64,000 bases of DNA from Micromonospora sp. RP3T (GTDB taxonomy: Bacteria; Actinomycetota; Actinomycetes; Mycobacteriales; Micromonosporaceae), in NCBI RefSeq assembly GCF_003027925.1, contig NZ_PYPS01000016.1:1-64000 (forward strand), read 5' to 3'. The translations under genes and the position numbers were made by a program. Shown piece by piece: positions 17,734-26,533 of the stretch. The notes below the pieces were generated by a model, which saw nothing but the letters and a program-made list of their open reading frames with translations, made no database searches and was not told the origin of the DNA. Numbering within the stretch: the first letter of the stretch is position 1; each line of letters begins with the position of its first letter.

Positions 17734-18789
17734 TCACTGCGCGAAGTCCAGCACCACCTTGATGTCGTCGCCGGTCGACGCGTACGCCTCCCGGTACGCG
17801 GAGACCGGCACCCGGCGGGTGATCAGCGCGTTCAGCCAGGACCGGTCGGCGCGGGCGAGCGCCTCGGCGGCCAGTTCCCAGTGCCGGCGACCCGCGTTGA
17901 CCGACCCGAACACCACGTTGTTCTCCAGCACCAGCTCCCGGTTGAGCGCGCCGGCGTCGAAGTCGATGGTCCGGCCGCCGCTGGACACCCCGGTCAGGCA
18001 GACGATGCCGTTCGGCGCGGCCTTGCACATCGCGTCCAGCACCACCGGCGGCGCGCCGGTGCACTCGACCACCACGTCCGGTGCGAGGTCCAGCTCGGCC
18101 ACCGTCGACGTGTGGTACGTCGCGCCGAGCGCGCGGACCAGGTCCGGCTTCGGGCCGGTGGTGTTGCGGTCCAGCACGTGCACGGCCAGCTCACGCTGGC
18201 TGGCCAGCAGCGCGGCCAGCAGACCGATCGGCCCGGCGCCGGTGATCAGCGCGGTCTTCGGCTTCCACTCGGCCCGGCGGCCGATCCGCTCGATGTGGTC
18301 CCACGCCTTCGCCACCACGCTCGTCGGCTCCAGCAGCATGCCCACCGACTCCAGCGCCGGGTCCAGCCCGACGGCGAACTTGGGCGGCAGCCGCCAGCGT
18401 TCCCGGGCGAAGCCGGGCAACCCCTTGATGCCGTGCTCGGTGTACCGCCCGTTGCGGCACATGTCCCACTCGTCCACCGCGCAGTTCGCGCAGGGCACCG
18501 GGTCGGGGCGGCGGACCACGCCGGCCACCAGGTCACCGGGGTGCAACGTGCCGGTCGGGTCCTCCAGCACCCGGCCCAGCGACTCGTGCCCGAGCACCAG
18601 GCGCTCCTGACCGGGCGGCGCCTCGCCGTACTCCCCGGCGATGATCTCCTGGTCGGTGCCGCAGACGCCCACGGCCAGCGCCTCGACCAGGATCGCGCCC
18701 TCCTCGGGCGCCGGCTCGGGCCAGTCCTCGGTGAGTCGCAGCGAGTCCGGGACACCGGGGGTCACAGTGACAGCGCGCACGGCCCTCAT
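17734..18789 (-). CDS. Zinc-dependent alcohol dehydrogenase, glucose 1-dehydrogenase-like
   Basis: 351-residue medium-chain dehydrogenase. The N-terminal domain has the catalytic zinc Cys in VGVCGTDQEI and GHESLGRV, plus a structural-zinc-like loop (PCANCAVDEWDMC). The Rossmann site is ALITGAGPIGLLAALLA, followed by DRN, which suggests NADP or dual cofactor use. The C-terminal part (DFDAGALNRELVLENNVVFGSVNAGRRHWELA) is characteristic of archaeal-type glucose dehydrogenases. It likely oxidises glucose or another aldose, but the substrate is inferred. It is antisense to the surrounding nuo genes and divergent from nuoC. Confidence 0.88.
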   Translation of the reverse strand: MRAVRAVTVTPGVPDSLRLTEDWPEPAPEEGAILVEALAVGVCGTDQEIIAGEYGEAPPGQERLVLGHESLGRVLEDPTGTLHPGDLVAGVVRRPDPVPCANCAVDEWDMCRNGRYTEHGIKGLPGFARERWRLPPKFAVGLDPALESVGMLLEPTSVVAKAWDHIERIGRRAEWKPKTALITGAGPIGLLAALLASQRELAVHVLDRNTTGPKPDLVRALGATYHTSTVAELDLAPDVVVECTGAPPVVLDAMCKAAPNGIVCLTGVSSGGRTIDFDAGALNRELVLENNVVFGSVNAGRRHWELAAEALARADRSWLNALITRRVPVSAYREAYASTGDDIKVVLDFAQ

Positions 18790-18871
18790 CTTTCCCCGTC
18801 GGCCGCCGACCCGCTCGGCAATGCGACGAACCGGGCCCGGACGGCCCGACCCGGCCGGGAGCTGCCGGCCA

Positions 18872-18884
18872 TAGGATCAGCGCA
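18872..18884 (+). promoter_or_regulatory. Leaderless -10 element for nuoC
   Basis: TAGGAT at 18872-18877 ends 6 bases before the ATG of nuoC. This places the start of transcription on the start codon and makes nuoC the first gene of its own transcript. Confidence 0.6.
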
Positions 18885-19726
18885 TGACTCCGGAAGAGGT
18901 CGGCCGCCGCGTGGTCGCGTTGCTCGCGCCCGTCGAGGCCGCCGCGTCGGTCTCCGGCGGTCAGGGGTACGCCCGCGCCACCGTCGACGTACCGCCGGCG
19001 AGCTGGGCGGACGCGGTGCGCGCGGCACGCGACGACGCCGAGCTGGGCTGCGACTTCCTCGACTGGCTGTCGGCGGTGGACGAGCTGGCTGACGGCTTCG
19101 ACGTGGTGGCGCACCTCTGGTCGGTGCGGCACCGGCACGGGCTGCTGCTGCGCACCCGGGTCCCCCGGGACACCCCGGTCGTGGCCTCGGTGGTCGACAT
19201 CTTCCCGGGCGCGGCCTGGCACGAGCGGGAGACCCACGAGATGTTCGGCATCGACTTCGCCGGGCACGGCGAACTGCGGCCACTGCTGCTGCCGCCGGAG
19301 TTCGAGGGGCACCCGCTGCGCAAGGAGTTCGTGCTGGCCTCCCGGGTGGCGAAGCCGTGGCCGGGCGCGAAGGAGCCGGGCGAGTCGGAGGCGGGCGGCG
19401 GTCGCCGGCCGGTCCGGCCGCCGGGGGTGCCGGCGCCGGGGGAGTGGGGGACGACGCCGACGCCGGCCGGCGCGGCCGGTGTCGGCGAGGGCCCCCGCGG
19501 CGGCACGCCGGCCCGCCCGGCCCGCGAGCGCCCCGCGCGCCCGGCCCCGGGTGAACGCCCGGCCCGGCGGGAACCCGCCCCGCCGCCGGCGGAACCCGGC
19601 CCGCTCGGGCGCCCGCTGCCGGGGGAGCGACCGACCGGCCCCGCACGGCAGGAACCGGCGGACGACCGGCCCGACGGCCCGGCCCGGCCCGACGCGGGCT
19701 CCGGCGTCGAGGCGGGGGAGGACTGA
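18884..19726 (+). CDS. nuoC: NADH-quinone oxidoreductase subunit C-like, with long disordered C-terminus
   Basis: 280 residues. The first 165 are the 30-kDa subunit domain: the signature WHERETHEMFGIDFAGH followed by LRPLLLPPEFEGHPLRKEF is complete. The remaining 115 residues are a Pro/Arg/Gly/Glu-rich, apparently disordered extension not expected in NuoC; its frame is kept by very high GC3 and it ends in a TGATG overlap with nuoH, so it is genuinely translated. NuoC normally packs with NuoD and NuoB in the peripheral arm, yet nuoD is absent here. Confidence 0.92.
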   Translation: MTPEEVGRRVVALLAPVEAAASVSGGQGYARATVDVPPASWADAVRAARDDAELGCDFLDWLSAVDELADGFDVVAHLWSVRHRHGLLLRTRVPRDTPVVASVVDIFPGAAWHERETHEMFGIDFAGHGELRPLLLPPEFEGHPLRKEFVLASRVAKPWPGAKEPGESEAGGGRRPVRPPGVPAPGEWGTTPTPAGAAGVGEGPRGGTPARPARERPARPAPGERPARREPAPPPAEPGPLGRPLPGERPTGPARQEPADDRPDGPARPDAGSGVEAGED

Positions 19727-20688
19727 TGCCGGACTGGTTGGAGCTGGTCCTGCGGGTGGCCGGCGTGCTGGTCGCGTTCCTCACCCTGCCGTTGATCGTC
19801 GGCCAGGCCGAACACAAGGTGATGGCGCACATGCAGGGCCGGCTCGGCCCGATGTACGCGGGCGGCTTCCACGGCTGGGCGCAGCTCGTCGCGGACGGCA
19901 TCAAGTTCGTGCAGAAGGAGGACGTGACCCCGCGCGAGGCGGACCGGCCGGTGTTCCGGCTGGCGCCGGCGGTGGCACTGGTGCCGTACCTGCTGGTACT
20001 GCTGGTCATCCCGCTCGGCCCCGCGGGCCTGGTCGCCCAGCCGCTGGACATCGGCCTGTTCTTCGTGCTCGCCGTGGTGGGCATCGGAGTGCTGGCGGTG
20101 CTCATGTCGGCCTGGGCGTCGGCCAACAAGTACAGCCTGCTCGGCGGGCTGCGCGGCGCGGCCCAGTTGCTCGGCTACGAGCTGCCGCTGGTGTTGGCCG
20201 CCGCCTCGGTGGCGATGGCGGCCGGCACGCTGAGCCTGAGCGGCATCGTCGAGGCGTGGCGTCCCTGGTGGTTGCTCTGGCAGGCGCCGGCGATGGTGAT
20301 CTTCTTCGTGGCCGGGCTGGCCGAGATCCGCCGCCCGCCGTTCGACATGCCGATCGCCGACTCGGAGCTGGTCTTCGGCTACATGACCGAGTACACCGGC
20401 CTGCGTTTCGCGTTCTTCCTGCTCGCCGAGTACGTCGGCATCGTGGTGATCGCGGCGCTGACCACGGTGCTGTTCCTCGGCGGCTGGCAGGGCCCGTTCG
20501 CCGACGCGCAGCTCGGCTGGCTGTGGACGCTGCTCAAGGTGTTCGCCGTGGCGTTCGTGATCATCTGGCTGCGGGTGAGCTACCCCCGGCTCCGCGAGGA
20601 CCAGCTCCAACGCCTCTGCTGGCTGGTCCTGGTCCCCCTCGCGCTGGCCCAGCTCGTCCTCACCGTAGCCGTCCGCCTGGCGCTGTAG
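19726..20688 (+). CDS. nuoH: NADH-quinone oxidoreductase subunit H-like protein
   Basis: 320 residues with about eight membrane helices. NuoH links the quinone cavity to the proton channels. Conserved motifs are AHMQGRLGPMYAGGFHGWAQLVADGIKFVQKED in the first loop, GGLRGAAQLLGYELPL and FDMPIADSELVFGYMTEYTGLRFAFFLLAEY, the last containing the acidic quinone-channel residues. The start codon overlaps the nuoC stop by one base. A strong bidirectional hairpin follows, so nuoCH forms a separate transcript from nuoI-N. Confidence 0.95.
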   Translation: MPDWLELVLRVAGVLVAFLTLPLIVGQAEHKVMAHMQGRLGPMYAGGFHGWAQLVADGIKFVQKEDVTPREADRPVFRLAPAVALVPYLLVLLVIPLGPAGLVAQPLDIGLFFVLAVVGIGVLAVLMSAWASANKYSLLGGLRGAAQLLGYELPLVLAAASVAMAAGTLSLSGIVEAWRPWWLLWQAPAMVIFFVAGLAEIRRPPFDMPIADSELVFGYMTEYTGLRFAFFLLAEYVGIVVIAALTTVLFLGGWQGPFADAQLGWLWTLLKVFAVAFVIIWLRVSYPRLREDQLQRLCWLVLVPLALAQLVLTVAVRLAL

Positions 20689-20734
20689 CCCCGCGCCCGC
20701 GCCCGCCGCGTCCCGCGCCCCGGGCGGGCCGCGC

Positions 20735-20794
20735 GCACTTTTACGGAAAGAGTGGCTAACGGGGCCCGAATAGCCACTCTTTCCGTGAAAGTGC
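20735..20794. terminator. Strong hairpin between convergent nuoH and GST-like gene
   Basis: Two 24-base arms (20735-20758 and 20771-20794) pair with one G-U wobble around a 12-base loop. The core GGAAAGAGTGGCTA / TAGCCACTCTTTCC is less GC-rich than its surroundings. It is placed between two convergent stop codons and should end transcription both ways. The distinctive sequence looks like a repeated cassette terminator. Confidence 0.9.
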
Positions 20795-20823
20795 AAGATC
20801 GCGGGGCGGGGCGGGCGAGGTGG

Positions 20824-21894
20824 TCAGCGGAGGGGGGTGTGGGCGGGGTCCACGCGCTCGGCCGGGGGCGGAGGCGGGGGTGGGGTGCCGTCGCCGAAGG
20901 GGCGGCCGCCCAGGTCCTCGCGGCCGTGCGGGGTCAGCCAGTTCGACAGGTCGGGGCCGAGCGGCACGATGCCGGTCGGGTTGATGTCCCGGTGGACCTC
21001 GTAGTAGTGCCGCTTGATGTGGTCGAAGTCGATCGTGTCGCCGAAGCCAGGCGTCTGGAACAGGTCCCGGGCGTACGCCCACAGCACCGGCATCTCGGCG
21101 AGCTTCTGCCGGTTGCACTTGAAGTGCCCGTGGTAGACCGGGTCGAACCGGACCAGCGTGGTGAACAGCCGCACGTCCGCCTCGGTGATCGTGTCGCCGA
21201 CCAGGTAACGCTGGCCGGTCAGCCGCTCGCTCAGCCAGTCCAGCCGGTCGAAGAGCCGGTGGTACGCCTTGTCGTACGCCTCCTGGCTGCCGGCGAAGCC
21301 GCACCGGTAGACACCGTTGTTGACGTCGGCGAAGACGACCTTGTTGACCTCGTCGATCTCGGCGCGCAGCGGCTCCGGGTACAGCTCGGGCGCGCCCGGC
21401 CGGTGGTACGCGGTCCACTCGGTGGACAGGTCCAGGCTCATCTGCGCGTAGTCGTTTGTCACCACCTGGCCGGTGGCCACGTCGACCAGCGCCGGCACGG
21501 TGATGCCCCGCTCGTAGCCGGGGAAGCGGGCGAAGTAGGCGTCGGCGAGCCGCTCGATGCCGAGCACCGGGTCCTTGCCGCCGGGGTCGAGGTCGAACGT
21601 CCAGCTCCGCTTGTCGTGCGTGGGGCCGGCCACGGCCTGCGAGATGGCGTCCTCCAGCCCGAGCAGCCGGCGCACGATGATCAGCCGGTTCGCCCACGGG
21701 CAGGCCCGGCTGACCGCCAGCCGGTAGCGGCCCGGTTCCGCCGGCCAGCCGTCCCGCCCGTCGGCGGTGATCCGGGTGGCGATGTACCGCTGGTCACGGG
21801 TGAACTCGCCGCCCGGTTCCACGTACTTGCCGCCGGTCCGGTCGAGGATCTCGTCGTCGCTGCCGCCCACGCCCACCTCCCAGGTTGTCGTCAC
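20824..21894 (-). CDS. Xi-class glutathione transferase / glutathionyl-hydroquinone reductase-like protein
   Basis: 356 residues. The thioredoxin-like domain contains RYRLAVSRACPWANRLIIVRRLLGLE, with the catalytic Cys of Xi-class enzymes (ACPWA) and GRDGWPAEPGRY before it. The helical domain has DLSTEWTAYHRPG, VFADVNNGVYRCGFA and HFKCNRQKLAEMPVLWAYARDLFQTPGFGDTIDFDHIKRHYYEVHRDINPTGIVPLGP, all typical of the ECM4/YqjG family that reduces glutathionyl-hydroquinones. Actinomycetes generally use mycothiol, so the in vivo thiol is probably not glutathione. The C-terminus has a run of prolines. Confidence 0.9.
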   Translation of the reverse strand: MTTTWEVGVGGSDDEILDRTGGKYVEPGGEFTRDQRYIATRITADGRDGWPAEPGRYRLAVSRACPWANRLIIVRRLLGLEDAISQAVAGPTHDKRSWTFDLDPGGKDPVLGIERLADAYFARFPGYERGITVPALVDVATGQVVTNDYAQMSLDLSTEWTAYHRPGAPELYPEPLRAEIDEVNKVVFADVNNGVYRCGFAGSQEAYDKAYHRLFDRLDWLSERLTGQRYLVGDTITEADVRLFTTLVRFDPVYHGHFKCNRQKLAEMPVLWAYARDLFQTPGFGDTIDFDHIKRHYYEVHRDINPTGIVPLGPDLSNWLTPHGREDLGGRPFGDGTPPPPPPPAERVDPAHTPLR

Positions 21895-21930
21895 CTCCCA
21901 TCATGGTCGCTCGCACCGGTCCCGGCAGTT

Positions 21931-22006
21931 CGAGCGGCGGAGACGGCCGCCACGACCGTGCGAGCGGCGGAGACGGCTGCCACGACCGTGCGAGCGGCGG
22001 AGACCG
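21931..22006. repeat. 30-bp tandem repeat, 2.5 copies
   Basis: A 30-base unit starting CGAGCGGCGGAGACGGC occurs at 21931-21960 and 21961-21990 (one base different), with a partial third copy at 21991-22006. It lies between the divergent GST-like and NTF2-fold genes. The copies are contiguous without spacers, so it is not CRISPR. Confidence 0.9.
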
Positions 22007-22050
22007 TCGCGCCGGCCCGTCCCGGCGGGCCGGGTGCCGCCGGGCCGGCA

Positions 22051-22064
22051 TAGGCTGCCGGCCG
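22051..22064 (+). promoter_or_regulatory. Leaderless -10 element for the NTF2-fold gene
   Basis: TAGGCT at 22051-22056 ends 7 bases before the GTG start; there is no ribosome site. Confidence 0.55.
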
Positions 22065-22486
22065 TGACCGATCTGGAGGCGGCGGCCCGACGCTTCATCG
22101 CCGACGTGTGGAACGCCGGCCGCGAGGAGAGCGCGTACGAGCTGGTGGCCCCGGAGTGCCCCGGGCTGGGCGGCGCCGGGCCGGCGGCGGTGCTGGCCGG
22201 GCACCGGGACCGGCGGGCGTCCTTCCCGGACCTGCGCTACAAGATCGTCGAGCTGGTGGCCGGCGACGGGCGGGTCGCGGTGCACTGGCGGGCGGCCGGC
22301 ACCCAGGCCGGGCAGTTCGGCCCGGTGCCGCCGACCGGGCGGGTGGTCAGCTACTCCGGGGCGTCGTTCCTGCGTTTCGACGACGCCGGGCGGATCGTGG
22401 ACGTGTGGAGCGTCAACGAGTTGTTCCAGGTGCTCCAGCAGCTCGGCGTGGAGATGTTGCCGCCGCTCACACCCGGCGGGGCGTGA
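22064..22486 (+). CDS. NTF2-like / SnoaL-type ester cyclase family protein
   Basis: 140 residues with an NTF2-like cone fold: an N-terminal helix (EAAARRFIADVWNAG), FPDLRYKIVELVAGDGRVAVHWRAAGTQAG and VVSYSGASFLRFDDAGRIVDVWSVNELFQVLQQLG. This is the SnoaL/polyketide-cyclase-like layout, but most such stand-alone proteins are of unknown activity. The start is placed by the leaderless -10 element; longer in-frame starts would run through the tandem repeats. Its 3' end overlaps the convergent Uma2 gene by 20 bases. Confidence 0.82.
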   Translation: MTDLEAAARRFIADVWNAGREESAYELVAPECPGLGGAGPAAVLAGHRDRRASFPDLRYKIVELVAGDGRVAVHWRAAGTQAGQFGPVPPTGRVVSYSGASFLRFDDAGRIVDVWSVNELFQVLQQLGVEMLPPLTPGGA

Positions 22487-23042
22487 TCCGGCTGATCGGC
22501 AGGTTCACCGGGAACGGCTCGCCGGTGTCGACGAACTTGGTCCACCGACCGGTCTCCGTGTAGACCTCGTGCACCGGATCGATCTTGTAGGTGTGGACGA
22601 CGAGGCCCTCGTCCTCGATCTCGATCCGCCAGTAGAACGGGATGCCGGCCTGCGCGTAGAGCGCCGGCTTGAGCACCCGGTCGATGGACCGCGTGCTGGG
22701 CGAGACGATCTCCACGGCGAGCACCACCTCGTGCGGCTCGTACCGGGACGGCTCGCGGGCGGCGGCTGCCGCGGTGGTGACCAGCACGTCCGGGATGAAG
22801 GAGCGGGTGCGGTTGATCCGCACGCCGACCGCCTGGGTCACGTCGTACCCGTCGGGGCAGTCCTCGTCTAGGGCCACCATGAGCAGGGCAGCGATGCTCT
22901 GGTGCATCCGGGTGGGGGAGGGGGACATGAGCAGCACTCCATCGAGCAGTTCACGGCGGCGACCGTCATCCGGCAGCGCGTCCAGATCGTCGGTCGTCCA
23001 CTCGCGCTCCTGCGGGTGGTCGCTCTCCAGCGCGGCGGTCAT
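22467..23042 (-). CDS. Uma2 family endonuclease-like protein
   Basis: 191 residues of the Uma2/DUF820 family with a restriction-endonuclease-like core: [29 protein letters not shown] (Asp of the PD motif) and [38 protein letters not shown] (E...K catalytic pattern). The family is highly expanded in some actinobacteria and its role is not settled; nuclease activity is inferred from the fold. It is antisense within the nuo region. Confidence 0.9.
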   Translation of the reverse strand: MTAALESDHPQEREWTTDDLDALPDDGRRRELLDGVLLMSPSPTRMHQSIAALLMVALDEDCPDGYDVTQAVGVRINRTRSFIPDVLVTTAAAAAREPSRYEPHEVVLAVEIVSPSTRSIDRVLKPALYAQAGIPFYWRIEIEDEGLVVHTYKIDPVHEVYTETGRWTKFVDTGEPFPVNLPISRITPRRV

Positions 23043-23146
23043 CGGTAGGCCCTTCCCGGTGTGTCGTTCTCCCCGCGCTCACGATACCGCCGCCAAGAGT
23101 CGGGTGGTGGTCGCGCGCGCCGGGGGCACAGGGCAGGATGGGCGGC

Positions 23147-23737
23147 ATGAGCGAGCACGGTGGAGTGCCCGGCGGCGGGCTGGTGAAGGGCCTGGCGGTC
23201 ACGTTGAAGACGATGACCCGCCGGTCGACCACCCAGCAGTACCCGGACGTGGCGCCCGAGCTGCCGCCCCGCTCCCGTGGCGTGATCGCGCTGCTGGAGG
23301 AGAACTGCACCGTCTGCATGCTGTGCGCCCGCGAGTGCCCGGACTGGTGCATCTACATCGACTCGCACAAGGAGGAGGTGGCGGTGCCCGGCGCCGCCCG
23401 CCCCCGGCAGCGCAATGTGCTCGACAAGTTCGACATCGACTTCTCGCTCTGCATGTACTGCGGCATCTGCATCGAGGTCTGCCCGTTCGACGCGCTCTAC
23501 TGGTCGCCCGAGTTCGAGTACGCCGAGTACGACATCAAGGACCTGCTGCACGACAAGGACCACCTGGGCGAGTGGATGGGCACCGTACCGCCGCCGCCGG
23601 CCCACGACCCGCTCGGCGACCCCTCGAAGGAGGAGACCACCGCCGCCCGCAAGGCCGCCGCGCCCGCCGCCCGTCCGGCCCCGACCCGGGTACGCTCCGA
23701 CGACGCCGACTCCCCGGGCGGAGGCGCGGCCTCATGA
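23147..23737 (+). CDS. nuoI: NADH-quinone oxidoreductase subunit I-like ferredoxin protein
   Basis: 196 residues. NuoI holds clusters N6a and N6b that pass electrons to NuoB. Two complete CxxCxxCxxxCP motifs are seen: [12 protein letters not shown] and [12 protein letters not shown], with [16 protein letters not shown] as the amphipathic N-terminal helix. The C-terminal 50 residues are an Ala/Pro/Arg-rich extension. ATG 23147 is preferred over ATG 23138 because CAGGAT lies exactly 7 bases upstream, the leaderless spacing seen in this window. It overlaps nuoJ by 4 bases (ATGA). Confidence 0.93.
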   Translation: MSEHGGVPGGGLVKGLAVTLKTMTRRSTTQQYPDVAPELPPRSRGVIALLEENCTVCMLCARECPDWCIYIDSHKEEVAVPGAARPRQRNVLDKFDIDFSLCMYCGICIEVCPFDALYWSPEFEYAEYDIKDLLHDKDHLGEWMGTVPPPPAHDPLGDPSKEETTAARKAAAPAARPAPTRVRSDDADSPGGGAAS

Positions 23738-24285
23738 CCGGTGCGGACGTGCTGCTGCTCGCGCTCGGCGCGGTGGCGGTGGGCGCGGGCGCGCTGGTGG
23801 TGGGCACCCGCCACCTGGTCCGGGCCGGGCTGTGGCTGGTGGTGTGCCTGGGCGCCCTGGCCGGCGACTACCTGGTGCTCACGGCCGAGTTGGTGGCCTG
23901 GGTGCAGGTGCTGATCTACGTGGGCGCGGTGGTGGTGCTGCTGTTGTTCGCGGTGATGCTGACCCGGGCCCCGATCGGCCCCTCGGACGACCTGGACCGG
24001 CCCGGCTGGCCGGCCGCGTTGGTCGGCGCCGGCAGCGGCCTCGGCCTGGCCGTGCTGCTTGTCGACGCGTTCCGGTGGTCGCGGGTGGAGCTGCCGGCGG
24101 CGGGGACCGCGGAGCGCCTCGGCGAGCAGGTGTTCCGCTCCTGGGTGCTGCCGTTCGAGGTGCTCTCGGTGCTGCTGCTGGCGGCGCTGGTCGGCGCGAT
24201 CGTGCTCTCCCGCCCGGACATCGGCCGCCTGACCGAGCGGACCGAGCCGGCCGCCGCAGCCGGCGACGAGGGCGGACGCCGGTGA
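23734..24285 (+). CDS. nuoJ: NADH-quinone oxidoreductase subunit J-like protein
   Basis: 183 residues with five predicted membrane helices. [27 protein letters not shown] is the conserved NuoJ core containing the pi-bulge helix region. The protein ends in a hydrophilic tail ([22 protein letters not shown]). Start and stop overlap nuoI and nuoK by 4 bases, so nuoIJK are translationally coupled. Confidence 0.95.
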   Translation: MTGADVLLLALGAVAVGAGALVVGTRHLVRAGLWLVVCLGALAGDYLVLTAELVAWVQVLIYVGAVVVLLLFAVMLTRAPIGPSDDLDRPGWPAALVGAGSGLGLAVLLVDAFRWSRVELPAAGTAERLGEQVFRSWVLPFEVLSVLLLAALVGAIVLSRPDIGRLTERTEPAAAAGDEGGRR

Positions 24286-24611
24286 GGCCGGTCATCCCGT
24301 ACGTCACCGCCGCGCTGCTGTTCGGCCTCGGTGGGTACGGCGTGCTGCGTCGCCGCAACGCGGTGCTGGTGCTGATGGCGGTGGAGCTGATGCTGAACGC
24401 GGTCAACCTGGTGCTGGTCACCGCGGACACCACGGTCCGGGCCGTGTTGCCGCACTCCGGGCAGGTGTTCGCGCTGTTCGTGATCGTGCTGGCCGCCGCC
24501 GAGATCGGGGTCGGGCTGGCCATCGTGCTCCAGCTCTACCGGCTGCGGGCCAGCGTCACGGTCGACGACGTCCCGCTGGCCGAGCGGTCCTCGGAAGGCG
24601 CGGCCCGATGA
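24282..24611 (+). CDS. nuoK: NADH-quinone oxidoreductase subunit K-like protein
   Basis: 109 residues with three membrane helices. [24 protein letters not shown] holds the essential membrane Glu, and [27 protein letters not shown] the second. It starts with a GTG overlapping the nuoJ stop (GTGA), and its stop overlaps the nuoL ATG. Confidence 0.95.
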   Translation: MRPVIPYVTAALLFGLGGYGVLRRRNAVLVLMAVELMLNAVNLVLVTADTTVRAVLPHSGQVFALFVIVLAAAEIGVGLAIVLQLYRLRASVTVDDVPLAERSSEGAAR

Positions 24612-26533
24612 GCGCGTCGACGGTCTGGCTGGCGGCGGTGCTGCCGGCCGCGCCGCTGGTCGCCGGCCTGCTCGGGCTGCTGTTGCCGCCCGCGTCGCAC
24701 GGGGACCGGGCGCCGGCCCGGAAGCTGGCGGTCGGGCTGGGTGTGACCGGCGCGGCGGTGGCGTTGCTGGCCGCGCTGGCGTTGCTGGTCCGCGTGGACG
24801 GGCCGGTGGAGGCGGCCACCACCTGGGTCGAGGTGGGCGGGCTGCGGGTCACGCTGGGCCTGCGGCTGGACGGCGTGGCCGTGCTGGTCGCCACCGCGGT
24901 CACCGTGGTGGCGCTGGCCGTGCAGGTCTACTCGACCGGTTACCTGCGTCGCGGGCCGCACGACGACGTGGACGTGGACCACCGCTACCCGCCGTACGCG
25001 GCGCAGCTCAGCCTCTTCACCGCCGCCATGCTGACCGTGGTGGTCTCCGGCGACCTGATCATGCTGCTGGTCGGCTGGGAGGTGATGGGCATCTGCTCGT
25101 ACCTGCTCATCGCCCACGACCGGCGGCTGCCGGAGGCGCCCGGCGCGGCGGTGAAGGCGTTCCTGGTCACCCGCGTGGGTGATGTGGGCTTCCTGCTCGG
25201 CATCGCGCTGCTCGGCGTGGGCGCGGGCAGTTTCCGGATCGCCGACGTGCTGGCGCACGACTACGGCACCGGCACGCTGACCGCGGCCTGTCTGCTGCTG
25301 CTGGCCGGCGTGGCCGGCAAGAGCGCCCAGTTCCCGCTGCACACCTGGCTGCCGGACGCGATGGCCGGCCCGACGCCGGTCTCCGCGCTGATCCACGCCG
25401 CGACCATGGTGGCCGCCGGCGTCTACGCGGTGGCCCGGCTGTTCCCGCTGTTCGAACGGGCCCCGGCCGCGCTCGCCGTACTGGGCGTGATGGCGGCGGT
25501 CACGATGCTGCTGGGCGCGTTCGCGGCCACCGCCCAGGACGACCTCAAGCGGGTGCTGGCCTGGTCGACGGTCTCCCAGATCGGGTACATGACCGGCGCG
25601 CTGGCGGTCGGCGCGCCGGCCGCCGCGCTGTTCCACCTGCTCACCCACGCCGCGTTCAAGGCGCTGCTGTTCCTCGCCGCCGGTGCGGTGATCCACGCGG
25701 TGGGCACCACGCTGATGTCCCGGATGGGTGGCCTGCGCGCCGGCATGCCGGTGACGTTCTGGTGCATGGTGGTGGGGCTCGGCGCGTTGGCCGGGGTGCC
25801 GCCGCTGTCCGGTTTCTGGAGCAAGGACGGCGTGCTGGCCGCCGCCGAGGCCGCCGCGCTCGACGACGCCGGCCCGACCGCGCCGTGGGTGGGCTGGCTG
25901 GTCTGGCTGGCCGGGCTGCTGGGGGTGGCGGTCACCGCCTGGTACGCGACCCGCCTGCTGCTGCGCGTGTTCTTCGGCGCGACCCGTACGCCGCTGCTCC
26001 GACCGCACGATCCACCGGTGTCGCTGCGCTTGCCGGTGCTGCTGCTGGCGGTGCCGGCGGCGCTGCTCGGGCTGGCCGCGTTCGCGCCCTGGTTCGCCGA
26101 CCGCCTGCGGGTGCCGGGTGACACCTCCGGCGAGGCGGTCGAGCTGGTGCACCTGGCGCCGAACCTGATCCTGCCGTTCCTGCTGCTGGTGGTCGGCGCG
26201 GGCGGGGCCTGGGCCGGCTGGCGTCGGGACCCGGCCGCCGACCCGGCCCGCTTCCTGGGTCCGCTGCGGCCGGTGTTCGCCCGGGCGTTCCGGCTCGACG
26301 ACGTCCAGCACGCCCTGGTCGTACGCCCGACCGGCGCGTTGGCGCGCGCCGTGCGGGCCGGCGACGAGCTGGGCGTGGACGGCCTGGTCGAGGGCACCGG
26401 CCGGGCGGCGCTGGAGGCGGGCGGCGGGCTGGCCGCGCTGCACCGGGCGGCGCTGCCCCGCGCGGCGGCCGGGGTGCTGGCCGGCGCGTTGCTGATCGGC
26501 CTGGCGGTCGCCCTGATCGGAGTCACCTCATGA
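24608..26533 (+). CDS. nuoL: NADH-quinone oxidoreductase subunit L-like protein
   Basis: 641 residues, an antiporter-like subunit at the distal membrane arm. Motifs: [57 protein letters not shown] (with the key Glu in GWEVMG), [37 protein letters not shown] and [13 protein letters not shown] [13 protein letters not shown]. The C-terminus includes the long lateral-helix region and a final membrane anchor. Overlaps both neighbours by 4 bases. Confidence 0.95.
   Translation: MSASTVWLAAVLPAAPLVAGLLGLLLPPASHGDRAPARKLAVGLGVTGAAVALLAALALLVRVDGPVEAATTWVEVGGLRVTLGLRLDGVAVLVATAVTVVALAVQVYSTGYLRRGPHDDVDVDHRYPPYAAQLSLFTAAMLTVVVSGDLIMLLVGWEVMGICSYLLIAHDRRLPEAPGAAVKAFLVTRVGDVGFLLGIALLGVGAGSFRIADVLAHDYGTGTLTAACLLLLAGVAGKSAQFPLHTWLPDAMAGPTPVSALIHAATMVAAGVYAVARLFPLFERAPAALAVLGVMAAVTMLLGAFAATAQDDLKRVLAWSTVSQIGYMTGALAVGAPAAALFHLLTHAAFKALLFLAAGAVIHAVGTTLMSRMGGLRAGMPVTFWCMVVGLGALAGVPPLSGFWSKDGVLAAAEAAALDDAGPTAPWVGWLVWLAGLLGVAVTAWYATRLLLRVFFGATRTPLLRPHDPPVSLRLPVLLLAVPAALLGLAAFAPWFADRLRVPGDTSGEAVELVHLAPNLILPFLLLVVGAGGAWAGWRRDPAADPARFLGPLRPVFARAFRLDDVQHALVVRPTGALARAVRAGDELGVDGLVEGTGRAALEAGGGLAALHRAALPRAAAGVLAGALLIGLAVALIGVTS

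Noticed and set aside
21931..22006. Possible CRISPR array
   Set aside because: Repeats are contiguous with no spacers, only 2.5 copies and no cas genes.
24536..26443. Minus-strand open frame of over 600 codons opposite nuoL
   Set aside because: Gln/His/Arg-rich antisense shadow of a clearly conserved gene.
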